Positions 8,778-16,367 of a stretch of DNA of 64,000 nt are shown here, piece by piece (the stretch's first letter is position 1; each line of letters opens with the position of its first letter). The notes below the pieces were generated by a model that saw only the letters and a program-made list of their open reading frames with translations, was not told the DNA's origin and did no database searches. The stretch comes from Pseudomonas lini. GTDB lineage: Bacteria; Pseudomonadota; Gammaproteobacteria; Pseudomonadales; Pseudomonadaceae. Both the position numbers and the translations under genes were made by a program. The stretch covers positions 62,001 through 126,000 of the forward strand of contig NZ_JAUSSR010000012.1 in NCBI RefSeq assembly GCF_030812475.1, in the 5' to 3' direction.

Positions 8778-8971
8778 TACAATCGCTGTTGGCTAGGGTA
8801 AAAGCCTTATGGGCGACGTGTCAATTTGTCACCCTGCAACTTTTGTCGAATAGGCGGTGCGTGGGTCATCTGATGCGGTCGATTCAATGCAATCTGCCAG
8901 GGTGCCGGCGCAACGCGGATCGGCCAGAATAGAGGGCCCGGCGAGCTGCCGGGACCGTGGAGAAGTGAGTT

Positions 8972-9739
8972 ATGGGGTTTGATCAGATACGTCAGCGCCG
9001 TTTGTCTGACGATATAGTCGAGCGGCTCGAGGGAATGATCCTCGAGGGCACGCTGAAGGCCGGCGAACGGTTGCCGGCCGAACGTGCGTTGGCCGAGCAG
9101 TTTGGTGTGTCACGCCCTTCATTGCGTGAAGCGATTCAGAAACTGGCGGCCAAGGGCTTGCTGGTCAGTCGCCAGGGTGGCGGCAATTATGTGGTGGAGT
9201 CGCTGGGAACGACGTTCAGCGATCCGCTGCTGCATCTGCTGGAAAGCAACCCTGAAGCCCAGCGCGACCTGCTGGAGTTTCGCCACACCCTGGAAGCGTC
9301 TTGCGCCTATTACGCGGCGATGCGGGCGACGGATGTCGATCGCGAACGGCTGACCACCGCTTTCAACGAATTGCAGGACTGCTACACGCGCCACGATGAG
9401 GTGAGCCGTGCGGAGGAGGGCGCTGCGGATGCGAAATTCCACCTGGCGATCGCTGAAGCCAGTCACAACGCGGTGTTGCTGCACACCATTCGCGGGCTGT
9501 TCGATCTGCTCAAGCGCAATGTGGTGACCAACATCGGCGGCATGTACAAGCAACGCACCGAAACCCGCGACATGCTGATTTCGCAGCATCGGGAGTTATA
9601 CCTGGCGATTATCGAAGGCAGGGCGGAGCAGGCGCGGGAAGTCTCCAGCCGACATATTTTGTATGTGCAGGAGGTGCTGGAGGAGGTGCGTCAGGAAGTG
9701 CAGCGGGTGGCTCGGGCGGAGCGGCGCAAAGGAATGTAG
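8972..9739 (+). CDS. lldR: Lactate-responsive FadR/GntR-family regulator LldR
   Basis: LldR is a 255-residue transcription regulator. Residues about 10-75 form a GntR winged helix (VERLEGMILEGTLKAGERLP, then SRPSLREAIQKLAAKGLL), and about 95-235 form an all-helical FCD ligand domain with metal-binding His/Asp positions such as AKFHLAIAEASHN. It is divergent from the lactate operon, with the matching operator in the gap, so it should repress lldP-lutABC-dld and possibly itself until lactate binds. The ATG at 8972 has GGAGAAG upstream. The paired repeat at 9768-9850 follows it. Confidence 0.92.
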   Translation: MGFDQIRQRRLSDDIVERLEGMILEGTLKAGERLPAERALAEQFGVSRPSLREAIQKLAAKGLLVSRQGGGNYVVESLGTTFSDPLLHLLESNPEAQRDLLEFRHTLEASCAYYAAMRATDVDRERLTTAFNELQDCYTRHDEVSRAEEGAADAKFHLAIAEASHNAVLLHTIRGLFDLLKRNVVTNIGGMYKQRTETRDMLISQHRELYLAIIEGRAEQAREVSSRHILYVQEVLEEVRQEVQRVARAERRKGM

Positions 9740-9767
9740 TCAGTGAGATTTGTAGTGAGTGTGCTAT

Positions 9768-9850
9768 CGCCATCGCGAGCAGGCTCGCTCCCACATTTGT
9801 TTTGTGTCGTTCACAAATCCAGTGTGGGAGCGAGCCTGCTCGCGATGGCG
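9768..9850. repeat. Paired REP element (REPIN)
   Basis: Two inverted copies of a Pseudomonas REP, CGCCATCGCGAGCAGGCTCG followed by CTCCCACA at 9768-9795 and its mirror at 9823-9850, flank a 27-bp AT-richer spacer. It sits between the convergent genes lldR and smpB and could fold into one long hairpin. Confidence 0.85.
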
Positions 9851-9869
9851 GTCTCGGGCGAAAAGAGAG

Positions 9870-10352
9870 TTAGTCTTCCTTGCCCTTGTTCCGCACCGCA
9901 CGCTGCAACTCGCGACCGGCGTCGCGTTCGCGTTCGGTATCGCGCTTGTCGTATTCCTTCTTGCCCTTACCCAGAGCGATCTCACACTTGACCATGTGCT
10001 TGCTCCAGTACCAGGACAGGCACACGCAGGCGTAGCCTTTTTGCTGCACCGCAGCCGCCAGCTTTTCCAGCTCGCGTCGGTTGAGCAGCAATTTACGGGT
10101 GCGGGTCGGATCGGCGATGACGTGGGTGCTCGCGGTCATCAGCGGCGTAATGTGGCTGCCGAGCAACCATGCTTCGCCATCCTTGAGCAGCACATAACTG
10201 TCAACCAGTTGCAGCTTGCTTGCCCGCAGACTTTTTACTTCCCAGCCGGCCAGGACCAGACCAGCCTCGAACTTGTGCTCGATGAAGTAATCGTGTCGCG
10301 CCTTTTTATTTTGCGCGATGGTCCCTGTTGGGTGTTTCTTCTGTTTAGCCAT
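9870..10352 (-). CDS. smpB: SsrA-binding protein SmpB
   Basis: SmpB is a 160-residue RNA-binding protein that delivers tmRNA to stalled ribosomes for trans-translation. The OB-fold core is clear: KKARHDYFIEHKFEAGLVL, GWEVKSLRA and the LLLNRRELEKL helix, with a basic C-terminal tail (KKEYDKRDTERERD) that becomes helical on the ribosome. Length is normal for the family. It is divergent from the sodium-dependent transporter gene at 10471. Confidence 0.97.
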   Translation of the reverse strand: MAKQKKHPTGTIAQNKKARHDYFIEHKFEAGLVLAGWEVKSLRASKLQLVDSYVLLKDGEAWLLGSHITPLMTASTHVIADPTRTRKLLLNRRELEKLAAAVQQKGYACVCLSWYWSKHMVKCEIALGKGKKEYDKRDTERERDAGRELQRAVRNKGKED

Positions 10353-10470
10353 AGGGGCGGCATTATAGGGAGTTACAAGCTAGTCGGCTACGGTCTCGCT
10401 ACGTGCTTGAGCAGGTTGATTGAATCCCGGACAATGCGGCCTCTTTTTCGAACGCTTGGGCGTGATAACG

Positions 10471-11874
10471 ATGTCGACAGACAAGGTTTCTGTCCACGGC
10501 AGTTGGGCTAGCCGCTGGGTCTTCATACTCGCCGCGACCGGTTCGGCCGTGGGCCTGGGTAGTATCTGGAAATTCCCGTACATGGTCGGCGTCTACGGCG
10601 GGGGCGCCTTCGTGCTGATGTTCCTGGCCTGTATCGCGTTGATCGGGGTGCCGGTCATGCTGGCGGAAACCTTGATCGGCCGTCGCGCCCGGCAGAGCCC
10701 GGCCAATGCCTTGAAGGTATTGGCGCTGGAGGCGGGGCATTCGGCGAAGTGGTCCTGGGGGGCATTCGCCGGGATGATCACGGCGCTGCTGATCCTGTCT
10801 TTCTATAGTGTGGTCGGCGGCTGGTCGCTGGATTACATCATCGACATGGGGCGAGGTGATTTCCAGGGGGTGACGGCAGACCAGGTGGGCGCGTATTTCG
10901 GCAACGTGATCGCCGATCCATGGCGCCTGACACTTTGGCACACGATTTTCATGCTGCTGTCCGCCATCGTGATCGCCAAGGGCGTGGTTGCCGGCCTTGA
11001 GCGCAGCCTGCGCATCATGATGCCGCTGCTGTTCGTGATGATCCTGGTGTTGCTGGGCTACAGCATGACCACCGGCCATTTCATGCAAGGCGTGCATTTC
11101 ATGTTCGACTTCCACCCGGAAAAAGTCCTGGACGGCTTGCTGCCGGCCATGGGACATGCGTTCTTTTCCCTGAGCGTAGGTGTTGGTTCGATCATGATCT
11201 ACGGCGCCTATATGCCCAAGGATTCATCGATTTCCGGCACCATCGTCGGCGTGGCGCTGCTTGATACGTTCGTTTCCCTGGTTGCTGGCCTGGCATTGTT
11301 TCCGATTGTGTTTGCCGCGGGCCTGAACCCGAGCGAGGGCCCGGGCCTGATGTTCGTCAGCCTGCCATTTGCCTTTGGCAACGTAGCGTTCGGCCAGTTG
11401 ATGGGCGTAGTGTTCTTCGTACTGGTGGCGATTGCGGCCTGGAGTTCGGCGATTTCCCTGCTCGAGCCTATGGTGGCTTACCTGGTTGAACGCACTAAAG
11501 TCAGTCGCGCCTGGGTGACGTTCTGGCTGGCCTTCACCTGCTGGTTTGTCGGGCTGGGTACGGTCTTTTCCTTCAATATCTGGAAGCAAGCCAAGTTTTT
11601 CGTGAACGAAGGCGGGATGTTCCATCTCTACCAATGGGGTGCGGCCGGTGGCCTGGACTTCTTCGGAGTGATCGATTTCTTCACCTCGCGAATCATGTTG
11701 CCACTCGGTGGTTTATGTTTCGTGGTGTTTGCGGGATGGGTAATGGGTCGGGAAGCGGTGCGCGACGAACTGTCGATCCGCAGCCCGATGTTGTTCGCCC
11801 TGTCCCTGTTCTTGATGCGCTATGTGGCGCCCATCGGCATTCTCGTAGTGTTTGCCGCCCAGCTGTGGAAGTGA
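10471..11874 (+). CDS. Sodium-dependent transporter, NSS/SNF family
   Basis: A 467-residue inner-membrane symporter of the neurotransmitter:sodium symporter family, with about 12 membrane segments. The first helix carries the family motif (GSAVGLGSIWKFPY, residues 22-35), which forms the sodium and substrate site; substrates of bacterial relatives are amino acids, but the specific one cannot be read here. The start is the ATG at 10471, just before MSTDKVSVHGSW; the 17 upstream codons lack family similarity. The gene stands between smpB and ratA, which are closer neighbours in some relatives. The stop is 7 bases before ratA, so it may be co-transcribed with ratA-rnfH. Confidence 0.92.
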   Translation: MSTDKVSVHGSWASRWVFILAATGSAVGLGSIWKFPYMVGVYGGGAFVLMFLACIALIGVPVMLAETLIGRRARQSPANALKVLALEAGHSAKWSWGAFAGMITALLILSFYSVVGGWSLDYIIDMGRGDFQGVTADQVGAYFGNVIADPWRLTLWHTIFMLLSAIVIAKGVVAGLERSLRIMMPLLFVMILVLLGYSMTTGHFMQGVHFMFDFHPEKVLDGLLPAMGHAFFSLSVGVGSIMIYGAYMPKDSSISGTIVGVALLDTFVSLVAGLALFPIVFAAGLNPSEGPGLMFVSLPFAFGNVAFGQLMGVVFFVLVAIAAWSSAISLLEPMVAYLVERTKVSRAWVTFWLAFTCWFVGLGTVFSFNIWKQAKFFVNEGGMFHLYQWGAAGGLDFFGVIDFFTSRIMLPLGGLCFVVFAGWVMGREAVRDELSIRSPMLFALSLFLMRYVAPIGILVVFAAQLWK

Positions 11875-11881
11875 CGCTGAC

Positions 11882-12316
11882 ATGACGACACACATTCAAC
11901 GTTCGGCCCTGCTGCCGTACCCCGCGCAAGCGCTGTATGACCTGGTCAACGACGTAGCGAGTTATCCGCAATTTCTGCCCTGGTGCTCCTCGGCCGAAGT
12001 CCTTGAAAGCTCCCCCGAGCACATGCGCGCCAGCGTGGGCGTAGCCAAGGGTGGACTGAGTCAGCATTTCGTGACGCGCAATACCCTGGTGCCTGGACAG
12101 TCGATCGAAATGAACCTTGAAAAAGGTCCGTTCACTCAGCTGCATGGCGTGTGGGTGTTCAAGCCGCTGGGCGAGAAGGCGTGCAAGATCAGCCTGGACC
12201 TGTCGTTCGATTACGCCGGGCCGATTATTCGCGCCACTCTGGGGCCATTGTTCAATCAGGCGGCCAATACGTTGGTGGATGCGTTTTGCCAGCGGGCCAG
12301 GCAGATGCATGGTTGA
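11882..12316 (+). CDS. ratA: RatA/Coq10-like START-domain protein
   Basis: A 144-residue SRPBCC (START-like) protein. Family members bind lipids such as ubiquinone (Coq10) or, in E. coli RatA, have been reported to hinder 70S ribosome assembly; the physiological role is unsettled. The signature SALLPYPAQALYDLVNDVASYPQFLPWC is seen in parts at residues 7-34, and the C-terminal helix ends RARQMHG. The ATG at 11882 lies 7 bases after the transporter stop. The 3' end overlaps rnfH, the usual partner gene. Confidence 0.9.
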   Translation: MTTHIQRSALLPYPAQALYDLVNDVASYPQFLPWCSSAEVLESSPEHMRASVGVAKGGLSQHFVTRNTLVPGQSIEMNLEKGPFTQLHGVWVFKPLGEKACKISLDLSFDYAGPIIRATLGPLFNQAANTLVDAFCQRARQMHG

Positions 12317-12623
12317 GGCAATGATTAAGGTCGAGGTGGTGTATGCCGCCGTCGATCGTCAGGTGCTGCTCACTGTGGCAGTGCCTGCGGGGACTACAGT
12401 GCGAGCAGCTTTGCAGAAGTCAGGCATCAGTCTGGAGTTTCCGGAGCTGGACCTGGCCGATTGTCCTGTGGGGATCTTCGCCAAGCAGATCCTCGATCCG
12501 GACAGTCGTGCGGTTCAGGCGGAGGATCGCATCGAGATTTACCGGCCGCTGCTGGCCGATCCGAAAGAGGTCCGGCGGCTGCGCGCCGCCAAGGCCGCCG
12601 AGGCCAAGGCGCGCAACCAGTGA
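12309..12623 (+). CDS. rnfH: RnfH family ubiquitin-like protein
   Basis: A 104-residue beta-grasp protein of the RnfH (UPF0125) family. Seen features are IKVEVVYA at the start, VRAALQKSGI, the central DCPVGIFAKQ and RIEIYRPLLADPKEVRR near the C-terminus, all typical. The start is either ATG 12309, overlapping ratA by 8 bases, or ATG 12321, which has a closer GAGG; I give the former. It is always found beside ratA, and its role (once tied to the RnF electron-transfer complex by neighbourhood only) is unknown. A strong terminator follows. Confidence 0.88.
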   Translation: MVEAMIKVEVVYAAVDRQVLLTVAVPAGTTVRAALQKSGISLEFPELDLADCPVGIFAKQILDPDSRAVQAEDRIEIYRPLLADPKEVRRLRAAKAAEAKARNQ

Positions 12624-12642
12624 GGCGGATAAACGCCAGGCA

Positions 12643-12672
12643 ATAAAAAACCCGGACAGGCCGGGTTTTTTG
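12643..12672. terminator. Bidirectional terminator between rnfH and bamE
   Basis: AAAAAACCCGG-ACAGG-CCGGGTTTTTT hairpin with A and T tracts on both sides, placed between the convergent rnfH and bamE, so it can end both transcripts. Confidence 0.9.
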
Positions 12673-12684
12673 TTGCGCCGTCTA

Positions 12685-13212
12685 TTATTGCGGCGAGGTG
12701 TCCAGAGGTTCTGGGCTCGGGACCGGAACGGTTTCTACACCGTCGACGTCTTTCTGGATCTGATCCAGCAACGAACCTGGCTTGACCGGTTTTTCCGGTT
12801 TCGGCTTCTCGACGTTTTCTGCCGGGGCGGTCACGCTGGTGCCGCTGTCCTTGCCGAGAATGGCCTCGTCTCGGCTAACGCCTGGCATGAAATCACCAGA
12901 GAGGCTGACAAGTTGGTCATTTGGGTTGAAGATAACGCTAATGCGTTCCTGTTGGCGTTCACCGCCACCGGGTTGCAGGCTGTACAAATAATCCCAGCGA
13001 TCGGCATGGAACGTGTCAGTCAGCAGAGGGTTGCCCATGATAAACCGTACTTGCCGACGGGTCATTCCCGGGCGTAACTGGTCTATCATGTCCTGCGTGA
13101 CGACATTGCCCTGCTGGATGTCGATTTTGTAAACCCCGGGGAATGAACAACCGGCGAGTGCGAGCAGTCCCACAAAGGTGAAACTGGTTAGCAAGAGCTT
13201 GGTGTTTTGCAT
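12685..13212 (-). CDS. bamE: Outer-membrane assembly lipoprotein BamE (OmlA/SmpA)
   Basis: BamE is a 175-residue lipoprotein of the BAM complex that folds beta-barrel proteins into the outer membrane. The signal peptide ends in the lipobox LALAGC, giving lipidated Cys22, followed by the SmpA/OmlA core: VYKIDIQQGN, LRPGMTRRQVRFIMGNPLL and DRWDYLYSLQPG. The protein is longer than E. coli BamE because of a Pro/Lys-rich tail (about residues 125-175), usual in Pseudomonas. It is divergent from fur with 97 bp between start codons, an arrangement conserved in Pseudomonas. Confidence 0.95.
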   Translation of the reverse strand: MQNTKLLLTSFTFVGLLALAGCSFPGVYKIDIQQGNVVTQDMIDQLRPGMTRRQVRFIMGNPLLTDTFHADRWDYLYSLQPGGGERQQERISVIFNPNDQLVSLSGDFMPGVSRDEAILGKDSGTSVTAPAENVEKPKPEKPVKPGSLLDQIQKDVDGVETVPVPSPEPLDTSPQ

Positions 13213-13309
13213 CGGTGGGCGACTTCCACTATCTTGGCTGGGACAACGTAAACGCCGATCATACCCGCATTAAGAGAAGCTGCGAAGCAGCATCGCGAGA
13301 AAGCTGACC

Positions 13310-13714
13310 ATGGTTGAAAATAGCGAACTACGCAAAGCCGGCCTCAAAGTGACCCTTCCACGGGTCAAGATTCTGCAAATGCTCGATTCCGCCGAGCAAC
13401 GCCACATGAGTGCCGAGGACGTCTACAAGGCGCTGATGGAAGCTGGTGAGGACGTCGGTCTGGCCACGGTTTATCGTGTCCTGACCCAGTTCGAGGCAGC
13501 TGGCCTTGTGGTGCGGCACAACTTCGACGGAGGCCATGCGGTCTTCGAGCTGGATGACGGCAAGCATCACGACCATATGGTCAATGTCGAGACCAGCGAA
13601 GTAATCGAATTCTTCGATGAGGAAATCGAGCGGCTGCAGAAGGCAATCGTCGACAAGTATGGCTTCGAGATGGTTGATCACAACCTTGTACTGTACGTGC
13701 GCAAGAAAAAGTAA
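13310..13714 (+). CDS. fur: Ferric uptake regulator Fur
   Basis: Fur is a 134-residue Fe(II)-dependent repressor of iron-uptake genes. The N-terminal winged helix (residues 1-83) includes AEDVYKALMEAGEDVGLATVYRVL, and the dimerisation domain contains the metal-binding HHDH at 87-90 (usually followed by a cysteine-bearing segment; here it is MVNVETSE). The whole protein contains no cysteine, so it cannot carry the CxxC structural zinc site found in E. coli Fur. It likely controls the piu iron genes at the far end of this window, among many others. GAGAAAG precedes the ATG. Confidence 0.97.
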   Translation: MVENSELRKAGLKVTLPRVKILQMLDSAEQRHMSAEDVYKALMEAGEDVGLATVYRVLTQFEAAGLVVRHNFDGGHAVFELDDGKHHDHMVNVETSEVIEFFDEEIERLQKAIVDKYGFEMVDHNLVLYVRKKK

Positions 13715-13748
13715 GCATGTCGCGCGAACCTGAGGTTCGCGAAACGAA

Positions 13749-13774
13749 CGAAGGCGACCCCAGGGTCGCCTTCG
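13749..13774. terminator. Hairpin between fur and recN
   Basis: CGAAGGCGACC-CCAG-GGTCGCCTTCG stem-loop (11 bp) between the convergent fur and recN. There is little T-tract on the plus strand (GTGCTGT). A second small stem, CGCGAACC/GGTTCGCG, lies just before it (about 13724-13741). Confidence 0.65.
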
Positions 13775-13786
13775 TGCTGTCTGCCG

Positions 13787-15460
13787 TTAAATCTTTGCGG
13801 TGACCACCATCTTTTTCGCGTGAGCCAGGGATTCCTTGGTCAGATCGATACCACCCAGCATTCGCGCCACTTCCTCGACACGATCATTCTTGTTCAGCTT
13901 GGAAACGGCCGTACGGGTCGCGTCCTCGCCGCGCACTTTGTGCACAAATAGATGCTGATGACCTTGCGCCGCTACCTGCGGCAAGTGGGTCACTGTCAGC
14001 ACCTGCCCGCGCTCACCGAGGCGACGCAGCAACTGGCCGACAATCTCGGCAGTCGGGCCGCCAATCCCCACGTCCACTTCGTCGAAGACCAGGGTCGGTA
14101 CGCGCGAGGTTTGCGCGGTGATGACCTGGATCGCCAGGCTGATTCGTGACAGCTCACCACCGGACGCCACTTTTGCCAGGGCCTTGAGCGGCTGCCCCGG
14201 GTTGGCGCTCACCAGCAGTTCGACCTGTTCGAGTCCATTGGGCAGCAATTCATCGCTGCTGTTGGGGCGCAGTTCGATGGTGAAGCGCCCGCCCGGCATG
14301 CCCAGTCGCTGGATTTCCTGCTCCACGGCGCTCGCCAGGCTGCTTGAGGCTTGATGGCGCAGGTCGCTCAGTTCCCGGGCTTTCTCCTGATAATGACGGG
14401 CGTAGGAGGCCAGCTCATCGCCCAGTCGTTCGATGGATTCGTCGTTGGCATTCAGGGTCTCGATTTCATCCAGCAGGCGCTGTTGCATCTCGGCGACTTC
14501 GGTCGGTTGAATGCGGTGTTTGCGCGCCATGGTGTAAATCGCGTCCAGGCGTTCTTCCAGGTATTGAAGACGCGCCGGGTCGGCGTCGAAATTATCGAGG
14601 AAGCGGTTCAGTTCGCCCACGGCTTCCTCGACCTGGATTTGCGCACTGGTCAGCAGGCTGCTGGCTTCACCCAGGGCGCCGACCGAGTTGTTCACGCTCG
14701 ACAGCCGGTTGAGGCTGGCGGTAAGCGCATTCAGGACATTGCCGGAATCACTTTCGCTGCATTGTTCGACCACTTGCCGGCAGATGCCCAGCAGGGTTTC
14801 GGCGTTGGTCAGGTTCTTGTGCTCATGCTCGAGCTGCTCCAGCTCGTTTTCACCGAGGCCGAGGTTTTCCAGCTCTTCGAGTTGATAGCTGAGCAACTGA
14901 TGGCGGGCACGCTGCTCGTCGCCGGAGTTGGAGAGGCGATCCAGTTCCTGGCGGGTCTGGCGCCAGCGTTGGGCGGCCAGTTGCACCTGGCGGGCCAGGT
15001 CCGTCGCGCCGGCGTATTCGTCCAGCAGGCGGCGGTGGGTGTCGGTCTTGAGCAGGGACTGGTGTTCGTGCTGGCTGTGGATATCGATCAGCAGTTCGCC
15101 CAGGGCCTTGAGGTCGCCAAGCGGGCAGGGGGTGCCATTGATATAGCCGCGCGAGCGCCCTTCGGCAGTGATCACACGGCGCAGGATGCACGGGCCGTCG
15201 CTCTCCAGGTCACGCTCGGCCAGCCAGGCGCTGGCTTCCGGGATGGCGACCAGATCGAAAGTGGCCAGGATATCGGCCTTGTCGGCACCGGGGCGGACCA
15301 CGCCGCTGTCGGCGCGATCGCCCAGGGTCAGGCCCAGGGCGTCGAGCATGATCGACTTGCCGGCGCCGGTTTCTCCTGTGATCACGCTCATCCCGCGATC
15401 GAGTTCGAGATCGAGATGTTCAACGATGGCGTAGTTGTGTACGGACAGGTGCACCAGCAT
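13787..15460 (-). CDS. recN: DNA repair protein RecN
   Basis: RecN is a 557-residue SMC-like ATPase that acts in double-strand break repair by holding DNA ends. Walker A is GETGAGKS near residue 30, the centre (about 150-360) is a long coiled coil rich in Glu, Leu and Gln, and the C-terminal ABC half carries ASGGELSRISLAIQV (signature) followed by PTLVFDEVDVGIGG (Walker B). Length is normal. In many bacteria it is SOS-induced, but I could not identify a LexA box with confidence in the 241-bp gap shared with divergent grpE. Confidence 0.96.
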   Translation of the reverse strand: MLVHLSVHNYAIVEHLDLELDRGMSVITGETGAGKSIMLDALGLTLGDRADSGVVRPGADKADILATFDLVAIPEASAWLAERDLESDGPCILRRVITAEGRSRGYINGTPCPLGDLKALGELLIDIHSQHEHQSLLKTDTHRRLLDEYAGATDLARQVQLAAQRWRQTRQELDRLSNSGDEQRARHQLLSYQLEELENLGLGENELEQLEHEHKNLTNAETLLGICRQVVEQCSESDSGNVLNALTASLNRLSSVNNSVGALGEASSLLTSAQIQVEEAVGELNRFLDNFDADPARLQYLEERLDAIYTMARKHRIQPTEVAEMQQRLLDEIETLNANDESIERLGDELASYARHYQEKARELSDLRHQASSSLASAVEQEIQRLGMPGGRFTIELRPNSSDELLPNGLEQVELLVSANPGQPLKALAKVASGGELSRISLAIQVITAQTSRVPTLVFDEVDVGIGGPTAEIVGQLLRRLGERGQVLTVTHLPQVAAQGHQHLFVHKVRGEDATRTAVSKLNKNDRVEEVARMLGGIDLTKESLAHAKKMVVTAKI

Positions 15461-15620
15461 AAAGGCCGCTCCCAGGCTTTAGGTCTGGTTATTTATACAG
15501 TGTTTTTATTCAGGCTGACAATGCCCCTGCTTAGCTCGATTTGCTTGATCCGACGAAACCCTTAGTGCGCCGGGGAATGACAATGCAGCTGTTTTTTGTA
15601 GGGTTAATCAATGAGCGGCC

Positions 15621-15648
15621 CTTGAAGCACGATTTTGCGGCCCCATAT
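15621..15648 (+). promoter_or_regulatory. Sigma-32 heat-shock promoter of grpE
   Basis: CTTGAAG at 15621-15627, a 13-bp spacer, then CCCCATAT at 15641-15648 match the sigma-32 consensus CTTGAAA-N13-17-CCCCATnT. It is 54 bp upstream of the grpE ATG. Confidence 0.9.
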
Positions 15649-15701
15649 ACCGGGACAGAAGCGCGAGTTGAGCTCGCGGACGATATTGAAAGGAGAAATC
15701 T

Positions 15702-16265
15702 ATGGCTGACGAACAGACAGTGGATACGCAAAATCTTGACGCCGACCAGGCTGCCCAGGAGGGTGATGAGCTGGCGGCTCGTGTGCAAGTGCTCGAAGAG
15801 CAATTGGCTGGCGCCCATGATCAGGCTTTGCGTGTAGCGGCTGATCTGCAGAACGTCCGCCGTCGTGCCGAGCAGGATGTCGAGAAGGCTCACAAGTTCG
15901 CCCTGGAGAAATTCGCCGGCGACCTGCTGCCGATCATCGACAGCCTCGAGCGTGGCCTGGAGTTGTCCAGCCCCGACGACGAAAACATTCGTCCGATGCG
16001 TGAAGGGATCGAACTGACCCTGAAAATGTTCCAGGACACCCTGAAGCGTTATCAGCTGGAAGTGATCGACCCTGAAGGCGAGCCCTTCAATGCATCGCAG
16101 CATCAGGCGATGGCCATGCAGGAAAGCGCCGACGTCGAGCCGAACAGCGTGCTCAAGGTGTTTCAGAAGGGTTATCAGCTCAATGGTCGCCTGCTACGCC
16201 CGGCCATGGTCGTGGTCAGCAAGGCCAGTGCGCCAGTTGCGCCTTCGATTGACGAGCAGGCTTGA
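15702..16265 (+). CDS. grpE: Nucleotide exchange factor GrpE
   Basis: GrpE is a 187-residue co-chaperone that releases ADP from DnaK and serves as a thermosensor. The N-terminal acidic tail leads to a long dimerising helix (about 22-75: LAARVQVLEEQLAGAHDQ...DLQNVRRRAEQD), followed by the four-helix bundle and the C-terminal beta domain with VLKVFQKGYQLNGRLLRPA. AAGGAGA lies 7 bases upstream of the ATG. A sigma-32 promoter precedes it, and the next sigma-32 promoter, for dnaK, overlaps its stop codon. Confidence 0.97.
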   Translation: MADEQTVDTQNLDADQAAQEGDELAARVQVLEEQLAGAHDQALRVAADLQNVRRRAEQDVEKAHKFALEKFAGDLLPIIDSLERGLELSSPDDENIRPMREGIELTLKMFQDTLKRYQLEVIDPEGEPFNASQHQAMAMQESADVEPNSVLKVFQKGYQLNGRLLRPAMVVVSKASAPVAPSIDEQA

Positions 16266-16288
16266 AATTAGCCGCAAGGCCCCCATTT
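16261..16288 (+). promoter_or_regulatory. Sigma-32 heat-shock promoter of dnaK, overlapping the grpE stop
   Basis: CTTGAAA at 16261-16267 (a perfect -35) contains the grpE stop codon TGA (16263-16265). A 13-bp spacer leads to CCCCATTT at 16281-16288. Transcription would start about 70 bp before the dnaK ATG, so dnaK can be made independently of grpE. Confidence 0.92.
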
Positions 16289-16367
16289 AGAAGTCAAGCG
16301 TTTAAGTGCTACCGCAGTTAGCCACCACTGCTGCGGCATCCAAATCCAAAGTTTCGGGAGAGTGAAC

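Noticed and set aside
15461..15620. A LexA box for recN
   Set aside because: No convincing CTGTATATATATACAG-like sequence could be read; only weak AT-rich stretches such as TTATACAGTG are present.
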